From assembly GCF_018375725.1 (NCBI RefSeq), contig NZ_JAHACR010000014.1, positions 1 through 35,086 on the forward strand: 35,086 bases of DNA. The letters are read 5' to 3'. Position numbers and translations under genes: made by a program. Source of the stretch: Burkholderia sp. GTDB taxonomy: Bacteria > Pseudomonadota > Gammaproteobacteria > Burkholderiales > Burkholderiaceae. The notes beneath the pieces were generated by a model that did no database searches, had not been told where the DNA came from, and saw nothing but the letters and a program-made list of their open reading frames with translations. Of this stretch, positions 27,099 to 35,086 are shown in pieces; position 1 is the first letter of the stretch; each line of letters begins with the position of its first letter.

Positions 27099-28529
27099 AT
27101 GACCATCCATCCGGTAATTCTTTGCGGCGGAAGTGGTACACGCCTTTGGCCGCTCTCGCGCGGCGGTTATCCCAAGCAGTTTCTGCGCCTCGCTGGCGAG
27201 CACACGCTCATTCAGCAAACCGCACTGCGCGTGCGTGACATCGATCGCATGGCGGCGCCGATCGTCATCGCGAATAACGATCAGCGCTTTCTGATTGCGG
27301 AGCAGTTGCGCGAAGCCGAAGTGAACCCCGCAGCCATCGTGCTCGAACCGGTCGGCCGCAATACCGCGCCGGCCATCTCTGTGGCGGCATTGATCGCACT
27401 TGAACAGTCGCCGGATGCGCTATTGCTCGTGCTGCCGTCTGATCACGCGATCCGTAACGACGCGGCATTCGTGCAGGCCGTGCTGGCTGCAGCCCACGTT
27501 GCGAGCGACCAGTACCTCGTGATGTTCGGTATCGAGCCGACTGAGCCGCATACTGGTTACGGCTACATCCGCCGCGGCGAGTCACTCGGGTACGCTGATG
27601 CATCGGCTTGGCGCGTCGAGGCCTTCGTAGAGAAACCCGATGCGCAGACCGCGCAAAAATTCCTCGCCGACGGCAGTTATCACTGGAACAGCGGCATGTT
27701 CATGCTCAAAGCATCCACCTTCATGGATGAGTTGCGTCGGCATCAGCCATCAGTCGCCGAACAGGCCGAGCAATCGCTGAAGCTCGCACGCGCCGACCAC
27801 GATTTCCTGCGTCTTGGCGAAGCGGCGTTCGCTGCGTGCCCGAGCATTTCGGTCGACCATGCCGTGATGGAAAAAACCGAACGTGCCGCCGTGATCACCG
27901 TAAACGATCTGGGCTGGAGCGATATCGGATCGTGGTCCGCGCTGGCTGAGCTCGCACAGACCGACGATGCAGGCAACGCAGCGCTGGGCGACGTCTTTCT
28001 CAATGATGTTTCGAACAGCTATGTGCGCGCCGAGCATCGCATGGTCGCCGCGATCGGCGTAGACGATCTCGTCATCGTCGAAACTGCCGATGCAGTGCTG
28101 GTTGCGCATCGCGACAGTACTCAGGACGTGCGTAAGATCGCCGAACACTTGACGAAGGCGAAGCGCAGCGAGTCGGTCACACATCCGCGTGTCGTTCGAC
28201 CTTGGGGCTCGTACGAGGGCGTCGATCAGGGAGAGCGCTTCCAGGTCAAGCGCATTGTCGTCAATCCTGGCGCGCAATTGAGTCTGCAGATGCACCATCA
28301 TCGCGCCGAGCACTGGATCGTCGTGAAAGGCACCGCGCTCGTGACGAATGGCAATCAGCAGGTTCTACTCAGCGAAAATCAGTCGACTTATATTCCGCTT
28401 GGCGTGACGCACCGGCTCGCGAACCCGGGCAGGATTCCCCTAGAGTTGATCGAGGTTCAGTCCGGCGCCTATTTAGGCGAAGACGACATCGTTCGTTTCG
28501 AAGACAACTACGGCCGCAACGGTTCGTAA
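27099..28529 (+). CDS. manC: Mannose-1-phosphate guanylyltransferase / mannose-6-phosphate isomerase
   Basis: The 476-residue product is a bifunctional type II enzyme. The N-terminal pyrophosphorylase domain has GGSGTRLWPLSR (residues 10-21), VLPSDHAI and FVEKP. The C-terminal cupin phosphomannose-isomerase domain has RPWGSYEGVDQGERFQVKRI and the zinc ligands in HHHRAEHW (residues 399-406). It converts fructose 6-phosphate-derived mannose 6-phosphate toward GDP-mannose, together with a phosphomannomutase encoded elsewhere. The ATG at 27099 fits the family start (MTIHPVILCGGSG); the open frame extends to 26982 without family similarity. No strong Shine-Dalgarno was seen. It is the last rightward gene of the capsule locus and converges on cysC. 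Confidence 0.95.
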   Translation: MTIHPVILCGGSGTRLWPLSRGGYPKQFLRLAGEHTLIQQTALRVRDIDRMAAPIVIANNDQRFLIAEQLREAEVNPAAIVLEPVGRNTAPAISVAALIALEQSPDALLLVLPSDHAIRNDAAFVQAVLAAAHVASDQYLVMFGIEPTEPHTGYGYIRRGESLGYADASAWRVEAFVEKPDAQTAQKFLADGSYHWNSGMFMLKASTFMDELRRHQPSVAEQAEQSLKLARADHDFLRLGEAAFAACPSISVDHAVMEKTERAAVITVNDLGWSDIGSWSALAELAQTDDAGNAALGDVFLNDVSNSYVRAEHRMVAAIGVDDLVIVETADAVLVAHRDSTQDVRKIAEHLTKAKRSESVTHPRVVRPWGSYEGVDQGERFQVKRIVVNPGAQLSLQMHHHRAEHWIVVKGTALVTNGNQQVLLSENQSTYIPLGVTHRLANPGRIPLELIEVQSGAYLGEDDIVRFEDNYGRNGS

Positions 28530-28712
28530 TCTCCAAGGGAGCACATCAAAAACACCCCACCCTTTCGCCATCTGCCTAGGACGCGCCATTAATTGAGTCA
28601 AACGCCCCAGGGCGGCCGTCGATGCTATGCTCGATAACCTTTCATGTTCTGCATCTCGGAACCGACTTTTGTCGAGCACAAGTGAGACGGCTCTGTGAGG
28701 ATGAACTGCACG

Positions 28713-29363
28713 TCATCCCACAATCACCGACCTCGATTCCACCGCCCGCCCTCCAACACCACCGCCCTGCCCAATCGGCAATTTGCAAAGAATCTCGTCG
28801 ATACAAGCATCCTTGCTCATCACCGCCGTTCGCAAATGCACCTCATGCCTCAACGGCGGCTCATAACCCGCTTCGATAGCGGTGAACTGCCGGATCCTGC
28901 CCTGGCGCGCGAGCGCATAAAGCCCTTTGGCATCGCGCGCTTCCGCGACTTCGAGCGGTGCATCGACGAACACCTCGACGAATTCATCTTTCGCAAACAA
29001 CGCGCGTGCGGATTCACGAGCCTCGCGAATCGGAGAAATGGTTGCAGTAATGACGATTAATCCGGCATCCACCATAAGCCGGGCGACTTCCGCGACACGC
29101 CGAATGTTTTCGCGACGATCGCTGTCGGTAAAGCCAAGATCCTTGTTAAGGCCAAGGCGGATGCTGTCACCGTCAAGCAGCGCAGTCCGCAAGCCCCTTG
29201 AATGCAACGTCTGTTCAAGCAAATTGGCGAGCGTGGATTTTCCCGCACCGGAAATACCGGTCAGCCAGACGACGAACGGGCGTTGCTGCATGAGACGTGC
29301 ACGGTCAAGCGGCTGAATAGTTGACGGGCCCGTAATGATGAGGTGGTCTGCCTCGCGGTTCAT
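28713..29363 (-). CDS. cysC: Adenylylsulfate (APS) kinase
   Basis: The 216-residue product has FVVWLTGISGAGKST (Walker A at 36-43), DGDSIRLGLNKDLGFTDSDRRENIRRVAEVA (APS-binding region, with Ser where DGDN is usual), the ATISPIREARESAR loop (FISP equivalent), and VFVDAPLEVAEARDAKGLYALAR. The kinase converts APS to PAPS, the sulfate donor of sulfotransferases. It is a stand-alone cysC, not fused to cysN, placed convergently to manC at the edge of the capsule locus. Together with the sulfotransferase-like gene at 15107 this suggests PAPS is used for polysaccharide sulfation rather than only for cysteine synthesis. The C-terminal 20 residues (GGGVGGRAVESRSVIVG) look like a non-conserved tail. The 183-nt gap to manC holds no gene I can support. 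Confidence 0.92.
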   Translation of the reverse strand: MNREADHLIITGPSTIQPLDRARLMQQRPFVVWLTGISGAGKSTLANLLEQTLHSRGLRTALLDGDSIRLGLNKDLGFTDSDRRENIRRVAEVARLMVDAGLIVITATISPIREARESARALFAKDEFVEVFVDAPLEVAEARDAKGLYALARQGRIRQFTAIEAGYEPPLRHEVHLRTAVMSKDACIDEILCKLPIGQGGGVGGRAVESRSVIVG

Positions 29364-29691
29364 GTCGATTTATGCCTATCTGATGAGCGGGCGATCCACG
29401 CCAAGCTCGAAACATTCACCCAGGATCCGATACTAATAACGTAACCTGATGAAAGGTGTAACCAAATATTTTAAATAGCTTTGTAAGCTTCGTGGCACGC
29501 CGACAGACCTTGTCGCAAAAAAAATATTACGAATTATTTCACGAAGTTGGTCAACAAGCCATGAAGCGGCCGCCCACCATTCCCCCTAGCTCGCCTATCG
29601 AAACCTCCCCCTCCAACGCGCACAATACCCCCTGCACCACCCGCGACCGCGGCACCCGCCGCCATCGCTCAACCTTTGAAGAGGACGAGCC
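29364..29691. other. AT-rich intergenic region at the capsule/core-genome boundary
   Basis: These 328 bases hold no convincing gene. AT-rich DNA at about 29435-29545 includes a run of eight A (29517-29524) and a GTAACC repeat (about 29440 and 29457). Divergent promoters for cysC (left) and the AhpD-like gene (right) should lie here, but no well-matched -35/-10 pair stands out. The position marks the probable right edge of the variable capsule locus. Confidence 0.5.
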
Positions 29692-30021
29692 ATGCTGAAC
29701 TGGAACGAATATCGCAAGGAACTGATGACGCGCATCGGCGATCTAGCCAAGTTGTCACCCGACACCCTGACCGGCTACCAGACTTTGGCCTCGGCCGGCG
29801 CCAAAACCGGCCATCTCGACGCGAAGACCCGCGAGCTGATCGCGCTCGCCGTAGCCGTCACGACACGCTGCGACGGTTGCATCGCGGTGCACACGGCCGA
29901 AGCCGTCAAGCACGGCGCGACCAAGGACGAGGTCGCGGAAGCGCTCGGCGTAGCGATCGCGCTGAATGCGGGCGCGGCGCTCGTCTATTCCGCGCGCGTC
30001 ATGGACGCGATGGGCGACTGA
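29692..30021 (+). CDS. AhpD-like carboxymuconolactone decarboxylase family protein
   Basis: The 109-residue protein has the AhpD core motif: Cys60-Asp-Gly-Cys63 followed by His67 (CDGCIAVHT), preceded by the helix KTRELIALAVAV and followed by ATKDEVAEALGVAIALNAG. In AhpD the two cysteines give alkylhydroperoxidase or disulfide-reductase activity, so an antioxidant role is likely and a lactone decarboxylase role is not. GAGG lies about 10 nt before the ATG. It stands alone, followed by a strong hairpin. Confidence 0.9.
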   Translation: MLNWNEYRKELMTRIGDLAKLSPDTLTGYQTLASAGAKTGHLDAKTRELIALAVAVTTRCDGCIAVHTAEAVKHGATKDEVAEALGVAIALNAGAALVYSARVMDAMGD

Positions 30022-30044
30022 GCCGCACTCACCGCCATCGCCTC

Positions 30045-30076
30045 GCTCCGGCGCCCGGAATCCGGCGCGCCGGAGC
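30045..30076 (+). terminator. Strong hairpin after the AhpD-like gene
   Basis: GCTCCGGCGC (30045-30054) pairs perfectly with 30067-30076, and the loop contains an inner CCGG-AAT-CCGG stem. It begins 23 nt after the AhpD-like stop. No T run follows, so it is a probable but unconventional terminator. Confidence 0.5.
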
Positions 30077-30165
30077 TTCCCGCCTGGCGCGCCCCCTTCG
30101 CCCCGTCGCTCGCCCCCACGATCTCGGCTACCATGCCCCCACGATCGACGTCGAAGGAGCGTCCC

Positions 30166-31002
30166 ATGTGCCGCTGGCTCGCCTACACCGGCAATCCGGT
30201 CCAACTCGAGACTGTCCTGTTCCGCGCGAAGCATTCGCTGATCGACCAGAGCCTGCACGCCCGCATGGGCGCGACGACCACCAACGGCGACGGCTTCGGC
30301 ATCGGCTGGTACGGCCGCGACGACGAGATCCCGTTCCGCTATCGCTCGGTGCATCCGGCGTGGAACGACCGCAACCTGCGCGAAGCCGCGCGCGCGATCC
30401 ATTCGCGCCTGTTCCTCGCGCATATCCGCGCCGCGACCGACACGCCGGTGCAGGAAACCAACTGTCATCCGTTCCGCCACGGGCGCTGGCTGTTCGCACA
30501 CAATGGTCTGATTCGCGACTACCCCAAGCTGCGCCGCGACCTGGCGATGACGATCGATCCCGCCCTGTTCTCTACGCTCGAAGGCTCGACGGATTCGGAA
30601 GTGATGTTTCGGCTCGCGCTGACGTTCGGCCTCGAACAGGCGCCGCTGCCGGCGCTCGAGCGAATGGCCGGCGTTGTCGAAGAGATCGCCGCGCGGCATC
30701 ACGTCGATATGCCGCTCAACATGACGGTCTGCGCAACGGACGGCGAGCAGATCGTCGCCGTGCGGTATTCGAGTGAACGGCAGTCGCGTTCGCTGTTCCA
30801 TAGCGCGTCGTTCCAGCATCTGCACGCGCTGTATCCGCACGATCCGCGCATCACCGCGGTCGGCGACGACGCGTTCATGGTGCTGTCGGAGCCGCTCGTC
30901 GATCTGCCTGACGCCTGGGAGGAAATTCCCGAAAGCACCGCGATCGTCGCGCGCGGCGCCAGCGTCGAGCAACGGCCGTTCGCGCCACGCCGACACACAT
31001 GA
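30166..31002 (+). CDS. Class II glutamine amidotransferase, YafJ family
   Basis: The 278-residue product begins MCRWLAYTG, so Cys2 becomes the N-terminal nucleophile after Met removal. Further family features are the NGDGFGIGWYG motif, RAATDTPVQETNCHPF, the glutamine-site HNGLIRDYPKLR segment and GSTDSEVMF. I chose the ATG at 30166, which has GAAGGAG 6-7 nt upstream and places Cys at position 2; a frame extension to 30133 would bury the nucleophile. Relatives act on small amides such as gamma-glutamyl compounds, but the acceptor is unknown. It is monocistronic by spacing. Confidence 0.9.
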   Translation: MCRWLAYTGNPVQLETVLFRAKHSLIDQSLHARMGATTTNGDGFGIGWYGRDDEIPFRYRSVHPAWNDRNLREAARAIHSRLFLAHIRAATDTPVQETNCHPFRHGRWLFAHNGLIRDYPKLRRDLAMTIDPALFSTLEGSTDSEVMFRLALTFGLEQAPLPALERMAGVVEEIAARHHVDMPLNMTVCATDGEQIVAVRYSSERQSRSLFHSASFQHLHALYPHDPRITAVGDDAFMVLSEPLVDLPDAWEEIPESTAIVARGASVEQRPFAPRRHT

Positions 31003-31220
31003 ATGCGCCGCCACGCCCGCTCGATGACGGTGCGCAAGCAAGCGTCTCTACGCCCGTGCCGGACGTCATCCGAACGGCGGCGCGCCGTCGCCGCGATCGC
31101 GCAGACGGTTGCCTCGCCGCCGTGCGTCGGTTATAAAAGTCCGATCAATCGCGGCCGCCGGCCCGCCATTCCTTCGGAACGCGTCGCCGCGTCCCCTCTA
31201 GTCGATATGGAGAACGCATC

Positions 31221-32033
31221 TTGAATCTTGCTACCGCCCAGGAACTCATCGTCTCGCGCGGCCTCGACTTCGGCCTCAACCTGCTCGCCTCGATCGCGCT
31301 CTGGTTCGTCGGCCGCTGGGCAATCCGCGTCGGCACGCGGCTGCTCGGCAAGCTCATGAAGCGCAGCAACAAGGTGGATCCGACGCTCGCCGATTACCTG
31401 ACCTCGGTGATCAGCGTGATGCTGACCATCCTGCTGATTCTCGCGATCCTGCAGATCTTCGGCGTACAGACGACCTCGTTCGCGGCACTGCTCGCCGGCC
31501 TCGGCCTCGCGATCGGCACGGCCTGGGGCGGGCTGCTCTCCCATTTCGCGGCCGGCGTGTTCATGCAGGTGTTGCGTCCGTTCAAGATCGGCGACGTGAT
31601 CTCCGCGGGCGGCGTCACCGGCACGGTGAAAGAGCTCGGCCTGTTCGGTACGACGATCGTGACGCCGGACAACATCATCACGATCATCGGCAACAACAAG
31701 ATCTTCTCCGACAACATTTCCAACTTCAGCTCGACGCCGTACCGGCGCGTCGATCTGACCGCGAAGATCGCCAACAGCGTCGATGCGGTCGATGCGATCA
31801 CCCGCCTGAAGACGTCGATCCAGAACATCCCGAACGTGCTGTCCGATCCGGCACCGGACGTCGGCGTGCTCCAGTTCACGCCGGAAGGGCCGCTGCTGTT
31901 CGTGCGTCCGTCCACGCCGCCGGCGCATTACTGGCAAGTGTATTGCGACACCAACCGCGTGATCCTCGACACCTTCCGCGACGCGCAATATCCGACGCCC
32001 GAAACGCCGGTCTCGCAGCGCAGCACGCCGTGA
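31221..32033 (+). CDS. Small mechanosensitive channel (MscS family)
   Basis: The 270-residue product matches small MscS. It has hydrophobic spans at about 18-35, 58-80 and 85-110. The last is the Gly/Ala-rich pore helix (FAALLAGLGLAIGTAWGGLLSHFAAGVFMQVLRPF), followed by the beta domain with KIGDVISAGGVTGTVKELGLFGTTI. It opens on membrane tension to protect against osmotic downshock. The start is a TTG at 31221 with GGAG 8 nt upstream. A convergent hairpin separates it from dedA. Confidence 0.9.
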   Translation: MNLATAQELIVSRGLDFGLNLLASIALWFVGRWAIRVGTRLLGKLMKRSNKVDPTLADYLTSVISVMLTILLILAILQIFGVQTTSFAALLAGLGLAIGTAWGGLLSHFAAGVFMQVLRPFKIGDVISAGGVTGTVKELGLFGTTIVTPDNIITIIGNNKIFSDNISNFSSTPYRRVDLTAKIANSVDAVDAITRLKTSIQNIPNVLSDPAPDVGVLQFTPEGPLLFVRPSTPPAHYWQVYCDTNRVILDTFRDAQYPTPETPVSQRSTP

Positions 32034-32077
32034 CGCGCCATCAGCGTCACGCATGAAAACCGGAACCTGAAAAGACA

Positions 32078-32107
32078 GAACCCCACGCGCCGAAACACGT
32101 GGGGTTC
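32078..32107. terminator. Bidirectional terminator hairpin between mscS and dedA
   Basis: GAACCCCACG (32078-32087) pairs perfectly with CGTGGGGTTC (32098-32107) around a 10-nt loop, between two convergent genes. On the minus strand it is followed by a T-rich stretch (TGTCTTTTC), so it works best as the dedA terminator. Confidence 0.7.
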
Positions 32108-32162
32108 GTCAACCGCAGAGCGTGGCTTGCCGCCACGCGCTTCTTTGTTGCAGGTAGACGCC

Positions 32163-32849
32163 TTAACGGCCGCCCGTCTTCTGCGCGTCCTTCGGATGAT
32201 TGCGGCTGCGCATGATCTTCCATAGCGCGCCGAGCGCGACCGGCACGATGGCCGCGCCGATCCCGGTCAGCACGATCACGTTCAGGTACTGGCGGATGAA
32301 CGGGATATTGCCGAAGAAGAAGCCGACCAGCACGAGCAGCAGCACCCAGACCAGCGCGCCGAGCACGTTGAACAACTGGAAGCGTCCGAAACCCATCGAC
32401 GATGCCCCCGCGACGAACGGCGCGAACGTCCGCACCACGGGAATGAAACGCGCGAGCACGATCGTCTTGCCGCCGTGCTTGTCGTAGAACGTATGGGTCT
32501 TCTGCAGCGCGGCGCGATCGAGGAATCGTTCGAGCAGCGGAATGTGCGTGCTGAACACCTTCGGGCCGACCCAGCGGCCGATCAGGTAGTTGAGCGTGTT
32601 GCCGCCGATCGCCGCGACGAGCAGCAGCGCGATCAGTGCAGCGATATGCAGGTGGCCGGTCGCGGCAAACGCGCCGCCGATGAACAGCAGCGAATCGCCC
32701 GGCAGGAACGGAAACACGACGAGGCCCGTTTCGCAGAACACGATCAGGAACAGCACCAGATACACCCAGGCACCGTAATCCCGGATGAAATCGCCGAGAA
32801 ATGCGTCGATGTGCAAGACGAGATTGACGAAATGAAGCAGCGTATCCAA
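32163..32849 (-). CDS. DedA-family membrane protein
   Basis: The product is about 228 residues from a TTG at 32849, which has AAGGA 7 nt upstream; the open frame extends to 32912 but without family similarity. The DedA/SNARE-associated core is clear: FCETGLVVFPFLPGDSLLFIGGAFA, GGNTLNYLIGRWVG and KTIVLARFIPVVRTFAPFVAGASSMGFGRF, plus four or more membrane spans. DedA proteins support lipid flipping and proton-motive-force balance, and in Burkholderia they have been linked to polymyxin resistance. Divergent from mutL. Confidence 0.92.
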   Translation of the reverse strand: MDTLLHFVNLVLHIDAFLGDFIRDYGAWVYLVLFLIVFCETGLVVFPFLPGDSLLFIGGAFAATGHLHIAALIALLLVAAIGGNTLNYLIGRWVGPKVFSTHIPLLERFLDRAALQKTHTFYDKHGGKTIVLARFIPVVRTFAPFVAGASSMGFGRFQLFNVLGALVWVLLLVLVGFFFGNIPFIRQYLNVIVLTGIGAAIVPVALGALWKIMRSRNHPKDAQKTGGR

Positions 32850-33011
32850 ATGCGATTCCTTGAGGCGATGGGAAACGGAACGATCAAAAGGGCGGGAGCG
32901 ACCGCCCGGCAAGGCGCGGCGCGCGCGACGCAGCCATCATACCGAAACTCCCTTAAGGCTCCGTGAAAAAACGTCACGGATCGTCCGTCCGGCGTGCGGC
33001 GCCTGCGTCGC

Positions 33012-33017
33012 TATAAT
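33012..33017 (+). promoter_or_regulatory. TATAAT box close to the mutL start
   Basis: A consensus -10 hexamer ends 6 nt before the mutL ATG. If used, transcription would begin at or inside the start codon (a leaderless mRNA). No good -35 box is seen 17 nt upstream, so this may be chance. Confidence 0.3.
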
Positions 33018-33023
33018 TCGGCC

Positions 33024-35012
33024 ATGTCCGAATTCACCGAAACGGCCGCGGGCGCCCCGCCCGCCCCCGCCCCGCGCCCGCTGCGCGCGATCCAACCCCT
33101 GCCCGACCAGCTGATCAGCCAGATCGCCGCGGGCGAAGTCGTCGAACGTCCGGCCTCGGTCGTCAAGGAGCTGCTGGAAAATGCGCTCGACGCGGGTGCG
33201 AACGCGCTGCGCATCGTCCTCGAGGAAGGCGGCGTCAAGCGCATCTCGATCACCGACGACGGCTGCGGGATTCCGCCCGGCGAGCTGCCGCTCGCACTGA
33301 TGCGTCACGCGACGAGCAAGATCCGCTCGCTCGAGGAGCTTGAAGCGGTCGCGACGCTCGGGTTCCGCGGCGAAGCGCTCGCATCGATCGCGTCGGTTGC
33401 CGAAATGTTCATCACGAGCCGCACGGCCGAGGTCGCGCACGCGACGAAAATCGACGCGCAGACCGGCGTGCTGTCGCCCGCCGCCGGCGCGATCGGCACG
33501 ACGATCGAGGTGCGCGAGCTGTATTTCAATACGCCTGCGCGACGCAAGTTCCTGAAGAGCGAGCAGACCGAGTTCGGCCATTGCCTCGAGATGATCCGCC
33601 GCGCGGCACTCGCGCGTCCGGACGTCGCGATTTCGGTGCTGCACAACGGCAAGGCTGTCGAACACTGGAATGCGGCCGAGCCGGCCCAGCGGGTCGCGAA
33701 AATCCTCGGCGACGGATTCGCGGGCGCGCACCTGCCGCTCGACGAACGCGCCGGCCCGCTCGCCGTCTATGGCTGCGCGGGTCTGCCGACCGCGAGCCGC
33801 GGCCGCGCCGACCAGCAGTATTTCTTCGTCAATGGCCGTTTCGTGCGCGACAAGCTGCTCACGCATGCGGTGCGCGCCGCCTATGAGGACGTCCTGCACG
33901 GCGACCGTTACCCGTCCTACGTGCTGTTCCTGGACCTGCCGCCGGAGGCGGTCGATGTGAACGTGCATCCGTCGAAGATCGAGGTGCGGTTCCGCGATTC
34001 GCGCTCGATCTACCAATTCGTGTTCCACGCCGTGCAGCGGGCGCTGGCGCGCCACGCAGGCGCGTCGCCGGAGACCACGGCGGGCGGCCACGCCGCGCAC
34101 ATCGCGCCGGCGCCCGGGCCGGCATCGTTTCAAGGCACGCCGCTCGGCCAGCTCGCGAGCGGCGCTTCGACGCCGTCGTCCACCGCAGGCAACACTTGGC
34201 TGCGGCAGGCACGAATGACGCAAGGCACGCTGCCGGTCGCTCAGCCGCTTGCGCTCTACGATGCGCTGTTCGGCCGCAAGGACAGCGGCGCAGGCACGCA
34301 AGCGGGCACGACGGCAGCCATGCACGACGCGCGCAACGCGCAGGATAGGGCCGTAGTGCCGGACGCGGGCGCTGCGCTGCGACCCGGCCTCACTGCGCCG
34401 CATCCGTCCGTGGACACGATGCACGACGAACAGCCGCTCGGCTTCGCGCTCGGCCAGATCCACGGCATTTACGTGCTCGCGCAGAATGCGAAGGGGCTCG
34501 TGATCGTCGACATGCACGCCGCGCACGAGCGGATCCTGTACGAACAGTTCAAGGGCGCGCTTGCCGACCGCTCCGTGGCTGTGCAGGCGCTGCTGCTGCC
34601 TGTCTCGATGACCGCCACGCCGATCGAGATCGGCACCGTCGAGGAGGAACGCGAGACGCTCGAATCGCTCGGCTTCGATCTCGCGGTGCTGTCGCCGACG
34701 ACGCTCGCGATCCGCGCCGTGCCCGCACTGCTGAAGGATGCAGACCTGCAGGCGCTCGCCCGCGCGGTGCTCGCCGACCTGCACGCGTTCGGCGGCTCGC
34801 GCGTACTGACCGAACGCCAGCACGAGCTGCTCGGCACACTCGCCTGCCATCATGCGGTGCGTGCGAACCGCCGCCTCACGCTCGACGAGATGAATGCGCT
34901 GCTGCGCCAGATGGAAGCCACCGAGCGTGCGGACCAGTGCAATCACGGCCGCCCGACGTGGTATCAGTTGACCCTCGGCGATCTCGATCGCCTGTTCATG
35001 CGCGGCCAATGA
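33024..35012 (+). CDS. mutL: DNA mismatch repair protein MutL
   Basis: The 662-residue product has the GHKL ATPase motifs ENALDAGA, DDGCGI and FRGEALASIASV, plus VDVNVHPSK near residue 310, then a low-complexity linker. The C-terminal dimerisation domain contains DMHAAHERILYE (Asp496), fitting the DQHA(x2)E(x4)E endonuclease motif, and ACHHAV and CNHGRPT near the end. MutL proteins with these motifs nick DNA themselves in bacteria that lack MutH. The ATG at 33024 is used; a short in-frame extension to 32994 looks non-native. The stop overlaps the miaA start by 4 nt. Confidence 0.96.
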   Translation: MSEFTETAAGAPPAPAPRPLRAIQPLPDQLISQIAAGEVVERPASVVKELLENALDAGANALRIVLEEGGVKRISITDDGCGIPPGELPLALMRHATSKIRSLEELEAVATLGFRGEALASIASVAEMFITSRTAEVAHATKIDAQTGVLSPAAGAIGTTIEVRELYFNTPARRKFLKSEQTEFGHCLEMIRRAALARPDVAISVLHNGKAVEHWNAAEPAQRVAKILGDGFAGAHLPLDERAGPLAVYGCAGLPTASRGRADQQYFFVNGRFVRDKLLTHAVRAAYEDVLHGDRYPSYVLFLDLPPEAVDVNVHPSKIEVRFRDSRSIYQFVFHAVQRALARHAGASPETTAGGHAAHIAPAPGPASFQGTPLGQLASGASTPSSTAGNTWLRQARMTQGTLPVAQPLALYDALFGRKDSGAGTQAGTTAAMHDARNAQDRAVVPDAGAALRPGLTAPHPSVDTMHDEQPLGFALGQIHGIYVLAQNAKGLVIVDMHAAHERILYEQFKGALADRSVAVQALLLPVSMTATPIEIGTVEEERETLESLGFDLAVLSPTTLAIRAVPALLKDADLQALARAVLADLHAFGGSRVLTERQHELLGTLACHHAVRANRRLTLDEMNALLRQMEATERADQCNHGRPTWYQLTLGDLDRLFMRGQ

Positions 35013-35086
35013 GTCATTCACCGCAATCCCGCCCCACGACGATCGCCTGTCTGCTCGGCCCGACCGCTTCGGGAAAGACCGCCGCC
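35009..35086 (+). CDS. miaA: tRNA dimethylallyltransferase, 5' end only
   Basis: The first 26 codons are present and read into the nucleotide-binding P-loop (LLGPTASGKTAA), as in MiaA, which modifies A37 of tRNAs reading UNN codons. The ATG overlaps the mutL stop (ATGA), the common mutL-miaA arrangement. The gene runs off the right edge. Confidence 0.9.
   Translation, partial: MSHSPQSRPTTIACLLGPTASGKTAA

Noticed and set aside
29676..31041. Long open frames over the AhpD-like and amidotransferase genes (366 codons plus strand, 428 codons minus strand)
   Set aside because: Composition is Arg-rich and low-complexity, and the real genes in the overlapping frames have clear catalytic motifs and ribosome binding sites.
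32937..35021. A 694-codon minus-strand frame opposite mutL
   Set aside because: It is the antisense shadow of mutL, whose ATPase and endonuclease motifs are unmistakable.
1..35086. CRISPR array, tRNA or rRNA genes, prophage
   Set aside because: No regularly spaced repeats, cloverleaf-like sequence or phage structural genes were seen.

Overview
The window looks like chromosome 1 of a Burkholderia species, probably of the B. cepacia complex. The DNA is GC-rich, several starts are TTG or GTG, and the right-hand housekeeping block (MscS channel, DedA, mutL overlapping miaA) is betaproteobacterial. MutL carries the latent-endonuclease motifs seen in bacteria without MutH. The species call is an inference; no database could be searched.

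Positions 1-29363 hold a group 2 (ABC-transporter-dependent, KpsC/KpsS-type) capsular polysaccharide locus. It resembles the wcb capsule I genes of B. pseudomallei, but the gene order is rearranged. Four blocks are visible. (a) A leftward, tightly coupled operon wcbO (KpsS-like) > wcbP (short-chain dehydrogenase) > wcbQ (membrane sulfatase, broken by one in-frame stop) > wcbR (large iterative polyketide synthase, running off the left edge). (b) A 1.7 kb gene-free gap with a decayed IS256-family element, then a rightward export operon wcbD (KpsE-like) > wzm > wzt, followed by an uncharacterised alpha/beta-hydrolase gene. (c) A leftward block from 22956 to 15107: outer-membrane export lipoprotein wcbC, hldC, a small membrane protein, an AGE-family epimerase, hldA, a GT9 heptosyltransferase-like protein and a sulfotransferase-like protein. 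(d) A decayed IS30-family element, then a rightward set: a GT4 glycosyltransferase pseudogene with two in-frame stops (wcbB-like), wcbA (KpsC-like) and manC. A leftward APS kinase gene (cysC) closes the locus.

Working model: WcbA and WcbO build the Kdo linker on a lipid acceptor. ManC supplies GDP-mannose. HldA and HldC supply activated heptose, with the remaining steps encoded elsewhere. The glycosyltransferases assemble the polymer, and Wzm/Wzt-WcbD-WcbC export it. WcbR is expected to make a reduced acyl chain. CysC plus the sulfotransferase-like protein raise the possibility of sulfated polysaccharide. Two genes, wcbQ and the wcbB-like glycosyltransferase, carry nonsense codons, so the locus may be decaying, silenced or variable in this strain, unless these are sequencing errors.

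From 29692 rightward the genes are ordinary core genome: an AhpD-like protein, a YafJ-type amidotransferase, an MscS channel, a DedA protein, mutL and the start of miaA. I saw no tRNA, rRNA, CRISPR array or intact insertion sequence.
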